This document shows, piece after piece, positions 16,687 through 25,409 of a stretch of DNA of 64,000 nucleotides; position 1 is the first letter of the stretch; every line of letters starts with the position of its first letter. The translations under genes and the position numbers were made by a program. Source of the DNA: JAACFF01 sp963807975 (GTDB taxonomy: Bacteria > Chloroflexota > Anaerolineae > Promineifilales > Promineifilaceae); contig CAWEDV010000001.1 in NCBI GenBank assembly GCA_963807975.1, positions 2,108,001-2,172,000 of the forward strand. Reading direction: 5' to 3'. The notes under the pieces are model-generated. The model worked only from the letters and a program-made list of their open reading frames with translations, searched no databases and had not been told where the DNA came from.

Positions 16687-17555
16687 CAGATGAACAAAAA
16701 AAGGGGCAAGGGAGTGAAAGAGTGAGCAGGCGCCAGTTCTTGGCCCTTGGGGTCATGGCCGCAGCAGGCGGCATCACGGCAGCGGGAGGTTATATTTATG
16801 CCAACAATGAGGCTGACAAACCGGTAATCGAGAAGGTGCCCATCCCAATAAAAGGCCTCGCACCTGGATTGGAAGGTTTCACCATTGCCGTTTTGGCAGA
16901 TTTTCACCTTTATCCTTTCACCCAAATTGAACTCATTCAAAAAGCTGTGGCGCTGGCTAACGGGTTAGAGCCCGATGTGACCGTACTTCTGGGTGACTAT
17001 GTATGGCATGAGTTGCAAGCAATCTTTGACCTGGCGCCGGTACTATCAAGCTTAAATGCACGGCATGGTGTTTTTGCAGCAGCGGGTAACCATGACTATT
17101 GGACAAATATCGACGTGATCAGCGCGGCGATGAAAACTGTGGGACTGCCTCTCTTTGTCAATCAAGGCGTGCCAATCAGGCACGGGAACAGCGAACTATA
17201 CTTGGCGATTTTGGATGACGGCTGGAGCGGTAAACCGGATCTGCAGGCAACGATGCAAAACATGGGACCGGGAGCAACCACAGTCCTCATCTCACATGAA
17301 CCCGATCTGGCCGATAAGTATTCTTTGGATGAGCGGATTGCCTTGCAATTGTCGGGCCATAGCCATGGTGGACAAGTCCGCCTGCCGATCGTAGGCGCGC
17401 TGATCTTGCCTTACCTGGCCTGGAAATATGATATGGGGATATATCGGATTAATGACATGTGGCTGTACACAAATCGTGGGCTTGGAGTAACCAGCGAACC
17501 TGTGCGCTTCAACTGCGCCCCAGAAGTCACAGAAATCACGCTATTTCGTGCTTAA
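16683..17555 (+). CDS. Tat-exported calcineurin-like metallophosphoesterase
   Basis: 290 residues. The N-terminus carries SRRQFL at 15-20, a twin-arginine signal, followed by a hydrophobic Ala/Gly-rich helix (21-42). The metallophosphoesterase motifs are complete: DFH in LADFHLYPF, GDY, GNHDYW, ISHEPD and GHSHGGQ. The group resembles YkuE/YaeI-type enzymes that act on lipids or wall phosphoesters outside the cytoplasm. The start overlaps the stop of the tandem Nudix gene (ATGA), so it belongs to the same operon. The substrate is unknown; if the Tat signal is real the protein folds in the cytoplasm and works outside. Confidence 0.85.
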   Translation: MTDEQKKGQGSERVSRRQFLALGVMAAAGGITAAGGYIYANNEADKPVIEKVPIPIKGLAPGLEGFTIAVLADFHLYPFTQIELIQKAVALANGLEPDVTVLLGDYVWHELQAIFDLAPVLSSLNARHGVFAAAGNHDYWTNIDVISAAMKTVGLPLFVNQGVPIRHGNSELYLAILDDGWSGKPDLQATMQNMGPGATTVLISHEPDLADKYSLDERIALQLSGHSHGGQVRLPIVGALILPYLAWKYDMGIYRINDMWLYTNRGLGVTSEPVRFNCAPEVTEITLFRA

Positions 17556-17749
17556 TAAAATGCGTGTATGAGCAGAGTTTTAAGGGCTGTTAAGATAGGG
17601 AGCAATTTTTGACAGGGACATGGGGATGGCTATAATTACTTTTCGTTAAGATTACAAATCACTGTGTTCTGCCCCCTAATTGTCAGAACAATCGATAAAT
17701 CAAACAACGCAGCATGTGATAATGAAATCCCTGCGTAGGAGTACTCTGT

Positions 17750-18547
17750 ATGGAAGAGATGAGCAATGCAAACATGGAGGAGCCCGAAATAGCTCCCGCG
17801 CCGACCAATATTGAAGAGCTGAAACCCAAAATGCAGCTCACCGGAACGGTCACCCGTCTGGAACTTTATGGAGCCTTCATTGATGTCGGCGTCGGCGTAA
17901 ATGCGCTCGTCCATATTTCCCGACTTACTGCAGGGCACGTCAATCGGGTATCCGATGTCCTAAAGGTCGGTGATGAAGTCGGTGTCTGGATCGAAAAAGT
18001 CGACCCGGAAAAAAAACAGATTATGGTAACCCTAATCGAGCCTTTGCAGGTTGATTGGCGAGATTTACAGAACGGTCAGAGCTATACTGGCACCGTCACT
18101 CGCCTGGAAAACTACGGCGCATTCATTAATATCGGCGCCGAGCGCGAAGGCCTGGTTCATATTAGTGAGATCAGTCACGATTATGTGAAGCATCCCAGCG
18201 AACAACTCTCGGTTGGGGATGAGGTCCAGGTACAGGTTCTAGGATTCAGCAAGCGCAAGCGCCGTATTGACCTGAGCATCAAGAATCTACTTGAGAAACC
18301 AGAATTAGAACAAGTTATTTCCAGCAGAACTGAAGCAGTGGAAAGCTTTGAAGAAGCGGAAGAGGAATACGAAGAGGTTCCTTCTGCAATGGAGTTCGCC
18401 TTCCGGCAAGCGATGGGTGATGAGTCGGTTGATGCAATGGGCGGCGATAGGCGCAGAAAACGCAGTCGCAAGAGCCGCAAACGGAACCGCAAGCGGCAAG
18501 ATCAAGATGATCTGCTAGAACGAACGCGACAATTCCAAGTGGAGTAA
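17750..18547 (+). CDS. S1 RNA-binding protein with two S1 domains and a basic tail
   Basis: 265 residues from ATG 17750 with AGGAG 8 bases upstream. Two S1 (OB-fold) domains can be seen, at about 28-100 (MQLTGTVTRLELYGAFIDVG ... VHISRL) and 107-180 (SYTGTVTRLENYGAFINIG ... VHISEIS), then an acidic stretch (EEAEEEYEEV) and a strongly basic tail (RRRKRSRKSRKRNRKRQ). It is much shorter than ribosomal protein S1 and resembles the general-stress/RpsA-like S1 proteins. It probably binds RNA or ribosomes in the cytoplasm. It stands as a single gene with a clear terminator. The gap before it (17556-17749) shows no gene. Confidence 0.85.
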   Translation: MEEMSNANMEEPEIAPAPTNIEELKPKMQLTGTVTRLELYGAFIDVGVGVNALVHISRLTAGHVNRVSDVLKVGDEVGVWIEKVDPEKKQIMVTLIEPLQVDWRDLQNGQSYTGTVTRLENYGAFINIGAEREGLVHISEISHDYVKHPSEQLSVGDEVQVQVLGFSKRKRRIDLSIKNLLEKPELEQVISSRTEAVESFEEAEEEYEEVPSAMEFAFRQAMGDESVDAMGGDRRRKRSRKSRKRNRKRQDQDDLLERTRQFQVE

Positions 18548-18560
18548 GCTTAAAGATAGA

Positions 18561-18587
18561 AGACCTGCCAAGCGCAGGTCTTTTTTT
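18561..18587 (+). terminator. Rho-independent terminator of the S1 gene
   Basis: The stem AGACCTGC (18561-18568) / GCAGGTCT (18574-18581) with a 5-base loop is followed by seven T. It lies between convergent genes and its A-run is also suitably placed for moeA only in part. Confidence 0.85.
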
Positions 18588-18590
18588 ATA

Positions 18591-19853
18591 CTAGAAAACT
18601 GTTTCCGGCCAATCGATCATCATGGCCTGCAGTTGATCGCCTACCGCGACTTCGGTTACGCCTTCCGGGATGATCATCAAAGCATTGGCTTTGACCAGAG
18701 AGGTCATTACATGGGAACCCTGGCTGCCGGTTGAATAGGCAAGGTAGCCTTGATCTGTTTTGGTGACCCGGGCGCGCACGTAGCTCTCACGACCATCGGA
18801 ATATTGGTGGTCCTGGGCGATTACGGTGACTTGATGGCGGTCAAGGGCGGTATGTCCGGCCATTTTACGGATGGAGGGGCGTACAAAACGTTCGAAGGAG
18901 ACCATCGCCGACACCGGATTGCCGGGCAGACCTAAAAAAGGTACGCCATGATAAGATCCAAAAGCGAGGGGTTTGCCAGGGCGCATACGCACACGCCAGA
19001 AGCTGACATTTCCTTCTTGCTCTAGGACGGATTTGACAACATCGTAAGCACCAACGGAAACACCAGCAGAACTGACCAGCAGATCGACACCGGCGTCCAA
19101 TCCAACTTGTAATTTAGCACGCACCTGATCTTCCGTATCGCGCGCGACGCCTAAAGAGACAAGGTCGGCCCCTAGCGACAAGACCTGTGCAGCCTGGGCA
19201 TAGCTGTTGCTGTTGCGGATTTTACCCGGGGTTAAGGGCGCTTCAACATCGATGAGTTCATCTCCAGTGGACAGAACGCCAACGCGGGGCCGGCGGTGAA
19301 CTCTTACCTGGCTGACGCCGAGACTGGCTAAGACGCCGATCTCTTGGGGGCGCAGCAAATGGCCAGGGAGCATAACTTCTTGTCCAGCCTGGATGTCTTC
19401 CCCAATATGGCGCACATATGCGCCAATCTCAACCTCACGGTAGATGAGAATTTCGGCGGGCAGCGGCCTTTCGGCATTGCGCCACGGCTCATTGGTATCT
19501 TCGACAGGAATGACAGCATCGGCACCATCGGGCATGGGGGCGCCAGTCATAATACGCGCAGCGGATCCGAGAGAGAGCGGAATATTTGACACTGTACCGG
19601 CAGCGATATCGGCGACGACGCTCAGGGCAGCAGGGTCAGCGATTGAGGCGCCAGAGATATCGGCAGCACGTAGGGCATAGCCATCCATGGAGGAATTAGC
19701 GAAGGGTGGCAAGCTGTCATGAGCAACGACTGGCTCGGCCAAGACACGGCCCAGGGCGTCCAGCAAAGGCACCTGTTCTGCGGGAAGCTTCTGCACACCG
19801 GAGAGTACAAGGGTCAGGGCGTCAGCGACAGTTAGGTATTCGAGTTCGGTCAT
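18591..19853 (-). CDS. moeA: Molybdopterin molybdenumtransferase MoeA
   Basis: 420 residues, typical length. MoeA inserts molybdate into adenylylated molybdopterin, the last step of Moco synthesis. Signature segments are present: SSMDGYALR (residues about 54-62), the PVEDTNEPW loop, VLSTGDEL in the MogA-like domain and FLGLPGNPVSAMVSFE (the conserved PGNPxS motif), with a C-terminal beta-barrel domain IV. It is the third gene of a minus-strand set after ricT and an HD-domain gene, with a 14-base gap. No other Moco genes (moaA-E) or molybdoenzymes lie in the window. Confidence 0.94.
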   Translation of the reverse strand: MTELEYLTVADALTLVLSGVQKLPAEQVPLLDALGRVLAEPVVAHDSLPPFANSSMDGYALRAADISGASIADPAALSVVADIAAGTVSNIPLSLGSAARIMTGAPMPDGADAVIPVEDTNEPWRNAERPLPAEILIYREVEIGAYVRHIGEDIQAGQEVMLPGHLLRPQEIGVLASLGVSQVRVHRRPRVGVLSTGDELIDVEAPLTPGKIRNSNSYAQAAQVLSLGADLVSLGVARDTEDQVRAKLQVGLDAGVDLLVSSAGVSVGAYDVVKSVLEQEGNVSFWRVRMRPGKPLAFGSYHGVPFLGLPGNPVSAMVSFERFVRPSIRKMAGHTALDRHQVTVIAQDHQYSDGRESYVRARVTKTDQGYLAYSTGSQGSHVMTSLVKANALMIIPEGVTEVAVGDQLQAMMIDWPETVF

Positions 19854-19867
19854 AGTTAATACTGGTT

Positions 19868-20464
19868 CTATTGGGCCAGACGGCCGTCGAGTTCGAGTTC
19901 AGCGGCTGCACCCTGCATAGCGATGAGCACATGATTGATATGCGCCCACAGGTCTAACTGGCCAGCAAAGCAAACGCGGCTGAAATCGGCGGTCTCCGCT
20001 TCAACTTCAGGCCGGTTTACACCGGCAGCAAATTTATAATTTTTCCATTTCTTGCGAATAGACTTGAGCTTGACATCAGCTATGTTTTTGGACGGCCGAA
20101 CGAGCGTGGTCGCCACGATGAGACCTGTGACCTCATCGTTGGCCAGCAAAGCAAAGTCAATAGGTTTTTCACGCTCAACGCCAGTTCCAGCGCTGTAATG
20201 TGACAAGATAACGCGGATGGTTTCTTCATCCCAGCCGCGCTGGCGCAGGATGTCCGCGCCTTTGATGGGATGGCGATCCAGATCGGGATGAATCTCCCAA
20301 TCAAAATCGTGGATTAACCCAACTATCTCCCAATAATCGGGGTCCTGATCAAGAATCTGGGCATAATAACGCATAGCCGCGGAAACGGCGAGCATATGGC
20401 GCCGCAGGCCTTCATCCTCAACATACTCACAGACGAGATCCCATGCTTCAGCTCGAGTCTTCAT
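19868..20464 (-). CDS. HD-domain phosphohydrolase
   Basis: 198 residues with HD-superfamily ligands: His23 (RRHMLAV), His52-Asp53 (IHDFDWE) and Asp110 (LLANDEV). This small HD type is often annotated as HDIG-domain or YfbR/predicted metal-dependent phosphohydrolase; substrates may be nucleotides. A helical C-terminal region of about 70 residues (PSKNIADVKLKSIRKKWKNY) follows the HD core. It starts 10 bases after ricT and precedes moeA by 14, so the three are probably cotranscribed. Whether it has a link with RicT in RNA turnover is open. Confidence 0.75.
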   Translation of the reverse strand: MKTRAEAWDLVCEYVEDEGLRRHMLAVSAAMRYYAQILDQDPDYWEIVGLIHDFDWEIHPDLDRHPIKGADILRQRGWDEETIRVILSHYSAGTGVEREKPIDFALLANDEVTGLIVATTLVRPSKNIADVKLKSIRKKWKNYKFAAGVNRPEVEAETADFSRVCFAGQLDLWAHINHVLIAMQGAAAELELDGRLAQ

Positions 20465-20474
20465 GCTTCACTTA

Positions 20475-21407
20475 CTACTTTGGCTTCTTTTCATCCCCGT
20501 TTCCATGTTTGGCACCACAGGTGCAGTTGCCGCCATTGGAGCAGCCTTCGGCCGCTTTTTTCTGTAGGGCTTCCAGTTCATCGGAAGGTTCCAGCTCGTG
20601 GCGGAATACCTCGTGTCTTTCACCTCCTTCAACGACGACTAGGACAGAATCACGCAGCACACGGACGTCGATGACTTTACCCTTTCCATGGGGTGTATCG
20701 ACGCGTTTGCCACGCTTGGGCAGATGTTTACGAGCTTCGACATATTGTTCGTATTCATAGACCAGACAACAGCGAAGCCGACCGCACATACCCGTGATCT
20801 CCTGCGGACTCAAGGAAATACCTTGAGCCTTGGCCATCTTGATCGAAACGGGGCTGAATTCGGTCAGGAATGTGGAACAGCAGCGAGGGGCGCCGCAAGC
20901 GCCGTAACCGCCCATGATCTTGGCCACGTCACGTGGTCCTACTGAACGCATTTCAATGCGCGAGCGTAGGGAGCGGTTGAGCACTTTCTGCAAGGCTTTG
21001 AAATCCAGTTTCTTGTTTTCAGAGGTATAAGATATGGTCAACCAGGTGCCATCAAAACTGTATTCAGCCTTCAAGAACTTAACATCTCTAAAACCTTGTT
21101 GGGTGGCCTTTTCTCGGCAAGAGATGAGGGCATCCAGCTCCTTAGCTTCCCATACCTGCTTCATCACCAGATCGCGAGGCGTTGCGGTGCGCATGATGGC
21201 CCTGACGCTGCTGCGGCGGTGGACGCTGTCAGGATCAACAAAGGCAACCACCTGCCCCAACTGGGTGCCGCGCTTGGTGTCGACTATGACATGATCACCA
21301 GGGCTGAGATTTTCGATATCGCCAAGCTTGAAATGGTACAGCTTGCCAAGTTTTTGAAAACGGACGCCCACATAGTTGGACGACCCGTTGGTCATGACTG
21401 ATGTCAT
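20475..21407 (-). CDS. ricT: RicT/YaaT (PSP1 domain) regulatory protein
   Basis: 310 residues. Start ATG 21407 was chosen because GGAG lies 6 bases upstream; the frame runs 4 codons further to a TTG. The PSP1 C-terminal-type domain covers about residues 60-220. Cysteines fit the Fe-S-binding RicT pattern: YGACGAPRCCSTF and GMCGRLRCCLVYE, plus a C-terminal CSNGGNCTCGAK. In Bacillus RicT (YaaT) with RicA and RicF holds 4Fe-4S clusters and directs RNase Y mRNA cleavage. RicA and RicF are not found in the window. First gene of the ricT-HD-moeA set. Confidence 0.9.
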   Translation of the reverse strand: MTSVMTNGSSNYVGVRFQKLGKLYHFKLGDIENLSPGDHVIVDTKRGTQLGQVVAFVDPDSVHRRSSVRAIMRTATPRDLVMKQVWEAKELDALISCREKATQQGFRDVKFLKAEYSFDGTWLTISYTSENKKLDFKALQKVLNRSLRSRIEMRSVGPRDVAKIMGGYGACGAPRCCSTFLTEFSPVSIKMAKAQGISLSPQEITGMCGRLRCCLVYEYEQYVEARKHLPKRGKRVDTPHGKGKVIDVRVLRDSVLVVVEGGERHEVFRHELEPSDELEALQKKAAEGCSNGGNCTCGAKHGNGDEKKPK

Positions 21408-21484
21408 AAAATTCTCCAATTTCGCCGGCGGGTAATGGCCAATAGCCGGGCCATAAACAAAGGTAACAACCGGTCACATTAAAC

Positions 21485-21578
21485 GGGGCAGACAAAGAAG
21501 GCTGCCCAGAGGTCGGGCTGATCTGGGACAGACACGATGGTCCGCTCATTGGGGCAGACACCGGGGTCTGCTTCTACA
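21485..21578. repeat. Three degenerate intergenic units GGGRCAGACA
   Basis: Upstream of ricT three related units start at 21485, 21525 and 21551, each with GGGGCAGACA or GGGACAGACA followed after 6-9 bases by GGCTGCC, GGTCCGC or GGTCTGC, so each can fold into a short hairpin. They look like a decayed REP-type cluster between mrp and ricT. The rest of the gap (21408-21484) shows no gene. Confidence 0.4.
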
Positions 21579-21586
21579 AATGTACT

Positions 21587-22651
21587 TTAGCCGATCATTT
21601 GGATCGGGATGACACCTTCGGCTTGTTTTTGCAAAGTCAGTACGCTTACTCTGGCGGCGACTTTGCGGGCGACATCGTTCAAGGCCTTTGCAGCTTCCGA
21701 ATCAGGATAGGCCACAACAATAGGTTGCCCTATATCGCCTCCGATGCGGACATCAGCATCCATGGGCACACTGCCCAAATAGTCGGTATTGTAATCAGCA
21801 GCCAGTTTTTGGCCGGCGCCGGTGCCAAAGATGGGACCACTCATATTTTCGATGACGCCGATGATGGGCACATCGAGCTTTTCAAAGGTCTTCAGGCCGC
21901 GCAGGGCGTCAGATGCCGCAACCTGCATGGGCTGCGTAATAACAAGGGCGCCAGAGAGGGGAATAACCTGGGCCAGGGTCAACTGTGCATCTCCCGTTCC
22001 TGGCGGAAGGTCGATGATCAGATAGTCCAGCTCACCCCAATCGACGTCGGTCAGCAGCTGTTGGATGGCGCTGTGCAGCATGGGCCCACGCCAGATCAGA
22101 GGCTGGTCAGGTTTAACCAGGAAGGCCATGGAGATGAATTTCACACCGAAATTCTCGGCGGGCACCATCTTGCGGTTGCGCACTGGGGGCATTTGATCGA
22201 CGCCCATCATCATGGGGATGTTGGGTCCCAAGATATCGGCATCCATGAGACCAACGCGCGCACCTTGCTGGGCCAAAGAAATGGCCAAGTTGACGGCAAT
22301 AGTTGATTTGCCAACTCCGCCTTTTCCACTGGAAACGGCAATCGTATTGCGAAACTGCTGGCCTATCTGGTTGCCAATGCGACGATCAGTGGGCACATTG
22401 GAGCCCCAATTCACGGTGATGTTTCCCAGTCCCTCAATTCCCGCCAACGCCGCTCGAGAATCTTGCTCCATTTTGCCTTTTAGTGGGCAGGCCGGAGTCG
22501 TTAGAACAATGGTGAAACTTAGATCATTGCCTACGATCTCGATATCACGAACCATGTTCAATGAGACGAGATCCCGATGAAGTTCTGGTTCGATCACGGT
22601 GGACATAGCGGCTAGGACCGCTTCTTCTGTGATACTATTATTGTTTGACAT
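21587..22651 (-). CDS. mrp: Mrp/NBP35-type Fe-S cluster carrier ATPase
   Basis: 354 residues from ATG 22651, where AGGAG stands 7 bases upstream; the longer frame has no such site. An N-terminal MIP18/DUF59 domain (about 1-85, with TTPACPLKGKM carrying the conserved cysteine) is followed by the P-loop ATPase domain with deviant Walker A SSGKGGVGKST (108-118), DADILGPNIP and DLPPGTGDAQL. The CxxC cluster-binding motif is not obvious in the C-terminal region, which reads ENMSGPIFGTGAGQ where CPxC is usual, so cluster binding may differ. It lies downstream of nuoI and may serve complex I assembly; a terminator separates the two. Confidence 0.9.
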   Translation of the reverse strand: MSNNNSITEEAVLAAMSTVIEPELHRDLVSLNMVRDIEIVGNDLSFTIVLTTPACPLKGKMEQDSRAALAGIEGLGNITVNWGSNVPTDRRIGNQIGQQFRNTIAVSSGKGGVGKSTIAVNLAISLAQQGARVGLMDADILGPNIPMMMGVDQMPPVRNRKMVPAENFGVKFISMAFLVKPDQPLIWRGPMLHSAIQQLLTDVDWGELDYLIIDLPPGTGDAQLTLAQVIPLSGALVITQPMQVAASDALRGLKTFEKLDVPIIGVIENMSGPIFGTGAGQKLAADYNTDYLGSVPMDADVRIGGDIGQPIVVAYPDSEAAKALNDVARKVAARVSVLTLQKQAEGVIPIQMIG

Positions 22652-22662
22652 TTGTTCTCCTA

Positions 22663-22694
22663 GACAAAAAGCAAATCGCTCCACGAGGAGCGAT
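22663..22694 (-). terminator. Terminator between nuoI and mrp
   Basis: On the minus strand ATCGCTCC-TCGT-GGAGCGAT (22694-22675) is followed by TTGCTTTTTG. The end of the T-rich run lies only a few bases before the mrp ribosome binding site, so it may act as an attenuator in the mrp leader rather than as a plain operon end. Confidence 0.7.
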
Positions 22695-22766
22695 GTCGCC
22701 TTAAAATTATGTTTTCAGCAGGGTGAGCTCAGCCAGAATGGCCGGCTGCCTGCCAGATATCGCTCA

Positions 22767-23459
22767 CTAATACTGCAGACCTTTATAGGCCAACTGACGG
22801 GCTATGGCATCGGCAATGCGATCTTCTTTGGCGTCGCCGGCACCCTTCTTATCTCTTTTCTTCTTTTTGGCATCTTCAGCGAACTGCCGCGCAGCCGCTT
22901 CAGCTTCGGCTTTCCTGGGCGCGAGTGAACGCCAATAGCTGAGCGGTTTGCTCAGACGTTCCTTATCATGAATGTGGGCCGTGGTCCGATCGTAGCTGGC
23001 AAGTTCATAGTCGTGATCCATCTTGATGGCATCAAAGGGACAGAACTCGGCACAAAGGCCACAATTCATGCAGATGTCGATATCGATGAAAAACTCTTCC
23101 GGCTCTGGTTTCGGACGGCCGTTAGGCTTTTTACCACGTACAATCCAGATGCACTGCGGCGGGCAAACCTTGGCACAGATGCCGCAGGAGGTACACCAAT
23201 CATGTCCCCATCTCTCGCCCGGGGCCGGATCATCGGTCACCAAGAAAGGGATGAACCGAAAGCGCTCCGGTGTGGGCAGCTTTTCTTCAGGATAGTAGAC
23301 GGTAACGACGCCTTCTCCCTGCAAACTTTGGCGCTGCATCAGCGCTTCGTCGTTATAATATCGACCACCCTTGCCCAACCAGGCAATGTCATCTTTATAC
23401 GAATTTACAAAATGCTTTAGGGTAATTCCAAGCCCCTTGAGGACACCCATTCCGTACAT
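22767..23459 (-). CDS. nuoI: NADH-quinone oxidoreductase subunit I (NuoI)
   Basis: 230 residues from ATG 23459 with AGGGAG upstream. NuoI is the two-cluster ferredoxin-like subunit of the hydrophilic arm of complex I (clusters N6a and N6b). Two 4Fe-4S motifs are present: CTSCGICAKVCPPQC (about 88-102) and CMNCGLCAEFCP (about 131-142). The C-terminal 60 residues are a charged Lys/Ala-rich extension (AEDAKKKKRDKKGAGDAKED) that is longer than in the E. coli subunit. Last gene of the iscX-nuoB-nuoCD-nuoI set. Confidence 0.94.
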   Translation of the reverse strand: MYGMGVLKGLGITLKHFVNSYKDDIAWLGKGGRYYNDEALMQRQSLQGEGVVTVYYPEEKLPTPERFRFIPFLVTDDPAPGERWGHDWCTSCGICAKVCPPQCIWIVRGKKPNGRPKPEPEEFFIDIDICMNCGLCAEFCPFDAIKMDHDYELASYDRTTAHIHDKERLSKPLSYWRSLAPRKAEAEAAARQFAEDAKKKKRDKKGAGDAKEDRIADAIARQLAYKGLQY

Positions 23460-23515
23460 AGTATCTCCCTAAGCAGGATAAATAATTTACAAAATTCTCT
23501 TCAATCCTGGCCGGT

Positions 23516-25336
23516 CTATCGGTCGACCTCGCCAAGGACAATGTCAATACTACCCAGAATACCAACTGAATCGGCCACCTTGTGTCCTACACACATTGTC
23601 CCCAGGGGGGTCAGGTTGATGAAGGATGGGGCACGTACATGATAGCGTGCCGGGTTAGAATCGCGCCGTTTTGCGGTCACGTAGAAGCCAAGTTCCCCTT
23701 TGGGCGCTTCGACACGGCCGTAAGACTCTCCAGCTCGTGGTGCACGTAAGGCGTACTGCGGCTTGCTACCAATAATCGGCGCGCCGGCAGTGGCTTTCAG
23801 ATGGGGGATTACCTGCTCCAGGATGCGCAAGCTTTGGATCATTTCATCCATGCGGATGAGGTAGCGGTCATAAATATCCCCATTATAACGAACGGCAACG
23901 TCAAAATCGAGATGCTCATAGTAAGAATAAGGCTCAGCGCGCCGGATGTCATAGGGGACACCACTGGCTCTTAGCACCGGACCGGATGTACTGTAAGCGA
24001 TAGCATCTTCGGCCGACAGATAGCCGACGCCGATACTGCGCGCCCGGACAATTTCGTTGCCAGTCATGAGCTCATCACCCTGTTCAATCGCACGCGGCAA
24101 CCGATCATAGACCAGTTCTTCCAGGAATTCGTAAATGGGCTGGCCACGCATATCGTCGGGCAAGTCATAAGCCACGCCGCCAAAGCGCATGTAGTTGCAC
24201 ATCATACGCGCTCCGGTAGCCGCTTCAAAGAAGTCCAGGATCAGTTCACGCTCGATATAGAAATAGATCATCGGCGTTTGCAAGGCACCAAGGTCATTGA
24301 GCAAGAAACCAACAGCCCAAAGATGGTTACAGATACGGGTCAACTCGACCATCAAAATGCGCAGCCACTCCGCACGCTCGGTAACCTCCATGTCCATCAG
24401 CTTCTCAATCGTCAAGGCGTAACCTAGATTGTTGGAAAGCGAGGAGAGGTAATCGAGGCGATCGGTATAGGGCATATTCATGATGAAGGTGTTTCTTTCA
24501 CCAATCTTCTCGTGGTTACGATGGAGATAGCCCATTACTGGTTTCAAACCAACGATCGTCTCACCATCCAGGCTGACGACCATGCGGAATACACCATGGG
24601 TGGAGGGATGCTGCGGGCCAAGATTGACCGTCACCTTATCCGTTTTCAATCCGGGCGTGGCATCACGTGAATAGGTCAGACCCATGTAAACATCGGTCTC
24701 GACATCATATTCATCTCCGGTCGGCACCCATCCGGGTGGATATTGGACATTCTTACCGTATAGGATCTTCTCTTCCGAGCGAACGACATTGCCAACCGGC
24801 CAGCGGCTGCCAAATGGTTTGCTTTCCTCTTCGAAAAATGGTTCTTTCCAATCCTTGCGCAGGGGATAACCGTGGAAGCCATCCCAGGTTAGAATACGGC
24901 GCAGATCCGGGTGGCCATCGAATTGAATGCCCACCATGTCAAAGGCCTCGCGCTCCTGAAAATCAGCACCGGGCCAAACGGGCATCAGTGAAGGCACAAC
25001 AGGATTGTCCCGGTCCGCCTGAACCTTAAATACTACTGGACCACCACCTTTATCAATGCTGTAAGCATGATAGACTGCTTCCAGTTTGTTTTCTTCAAAG
25101 AGATCAACACCCGTAACGCTGGAGAGGAAATTAAATCCCAGATCGTCACGCAAAGCGAGGCCAACATCAAGAAGCTGGTCGGCGGAGACGACAACGCCTT
25201 CATACCCTTCGCGGTTGTCTTCAGCTACGCTTTCCGGAAAACGCTCCTTCAGTTTTGCCAACGCTTCTGCGGCCGGCGTCTCGTATGTCACTTGCTCATT
25301 ATCACCTGCAGGCGACTCCATCATCATTTCACTCAT
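23516..25336 (-). CDS. nuoCD: Fused NADH-quinone oxidoreductase subunits C and D
   Basis: 606 residues from ATG 25336 (AAGG 6 bases upstream; the frame runs on to a TTG at 25342). Residues about 1-200 are NuoC (30 kDa subunit; signature EREAFDMVGIQFDGHPDLRR) and about 215-606 NuoD (49 kDa subunit; VNLGPQHPSTHGVFRMVV, the quinone-site histidine). The fusion is also found in E. coli, but in Chloroflexota nuoC and nuoD are usually separate or variable, so it is useful for classification. The protein bridges the hydrophilic and membrane arms of complex I. Together with NuoB and NuoI it makes the core of the connecting module. Confidence 0.95.
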   Translation of the reverse strand: MSEMMMESPAGDNEQVTYETPAAEALAKLKERFPESVAEDNREGYEGVVVSADQLLDVGLALRDDLGFNFLSSVTGVDLFEENKLEAVYHAYSIDKGGGPVVFKVQADRDNPVVPSLMPVWPGADFQEREAFDMVGIQFDGHPDLRRILTWDGFHGYPLRKDWKEPFFEEESKPFGSRWPVGNVVRSEEKILYGKNVQYPPGWVPTGDEYDVETDVYMGLTYSRDATPGLKTDKVTVNLGPQHPSTHGVFRMVVSLDGETIVGLKPVMGYLHRNHEKIGERNTFIMNMPYTDRLDYLSSLSNNLGYALTIEKLMDMEVTERAEWLRILMVELTRICNHLWAVGFLLNDLGALQTPMIYFYIERELILDFFEAATGARMMCNYMRFGGVAYDLPDDMRGQPIYEFLEELVYDRLPRAIEQGDELMTGNEIVRARSIGVGYLSAEDAIAYSTSGPVLRASGVPYDIRRAEPYSYYEHLDFDVAVRYNGDIYDRYLIRMDEMIQSLRILEQVIPHLKATAGAPIIGSKPQYALRAPRAGESYGRVEAPKGELGFYVTAKRRDSNPARYHVRAPSFINLTPLGTMCVGHKVADSVGILGSIDIVLGEVDR

Positions 25337-25409
25337 AGTCAACCTTCAACGCTCATTTCTTTTCGATAGATAGTGCTGCTCTTACCGGCCATCATGATGG
25401 CTCGGTTTC

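Noticed and set aside
21599..22306. Plus-strand frame of 235 codons opposite mrp
   Set aside because: Shadow of the well-conserved Mrp ATPase; low-complexity His/Gly-rich translation with no family features.
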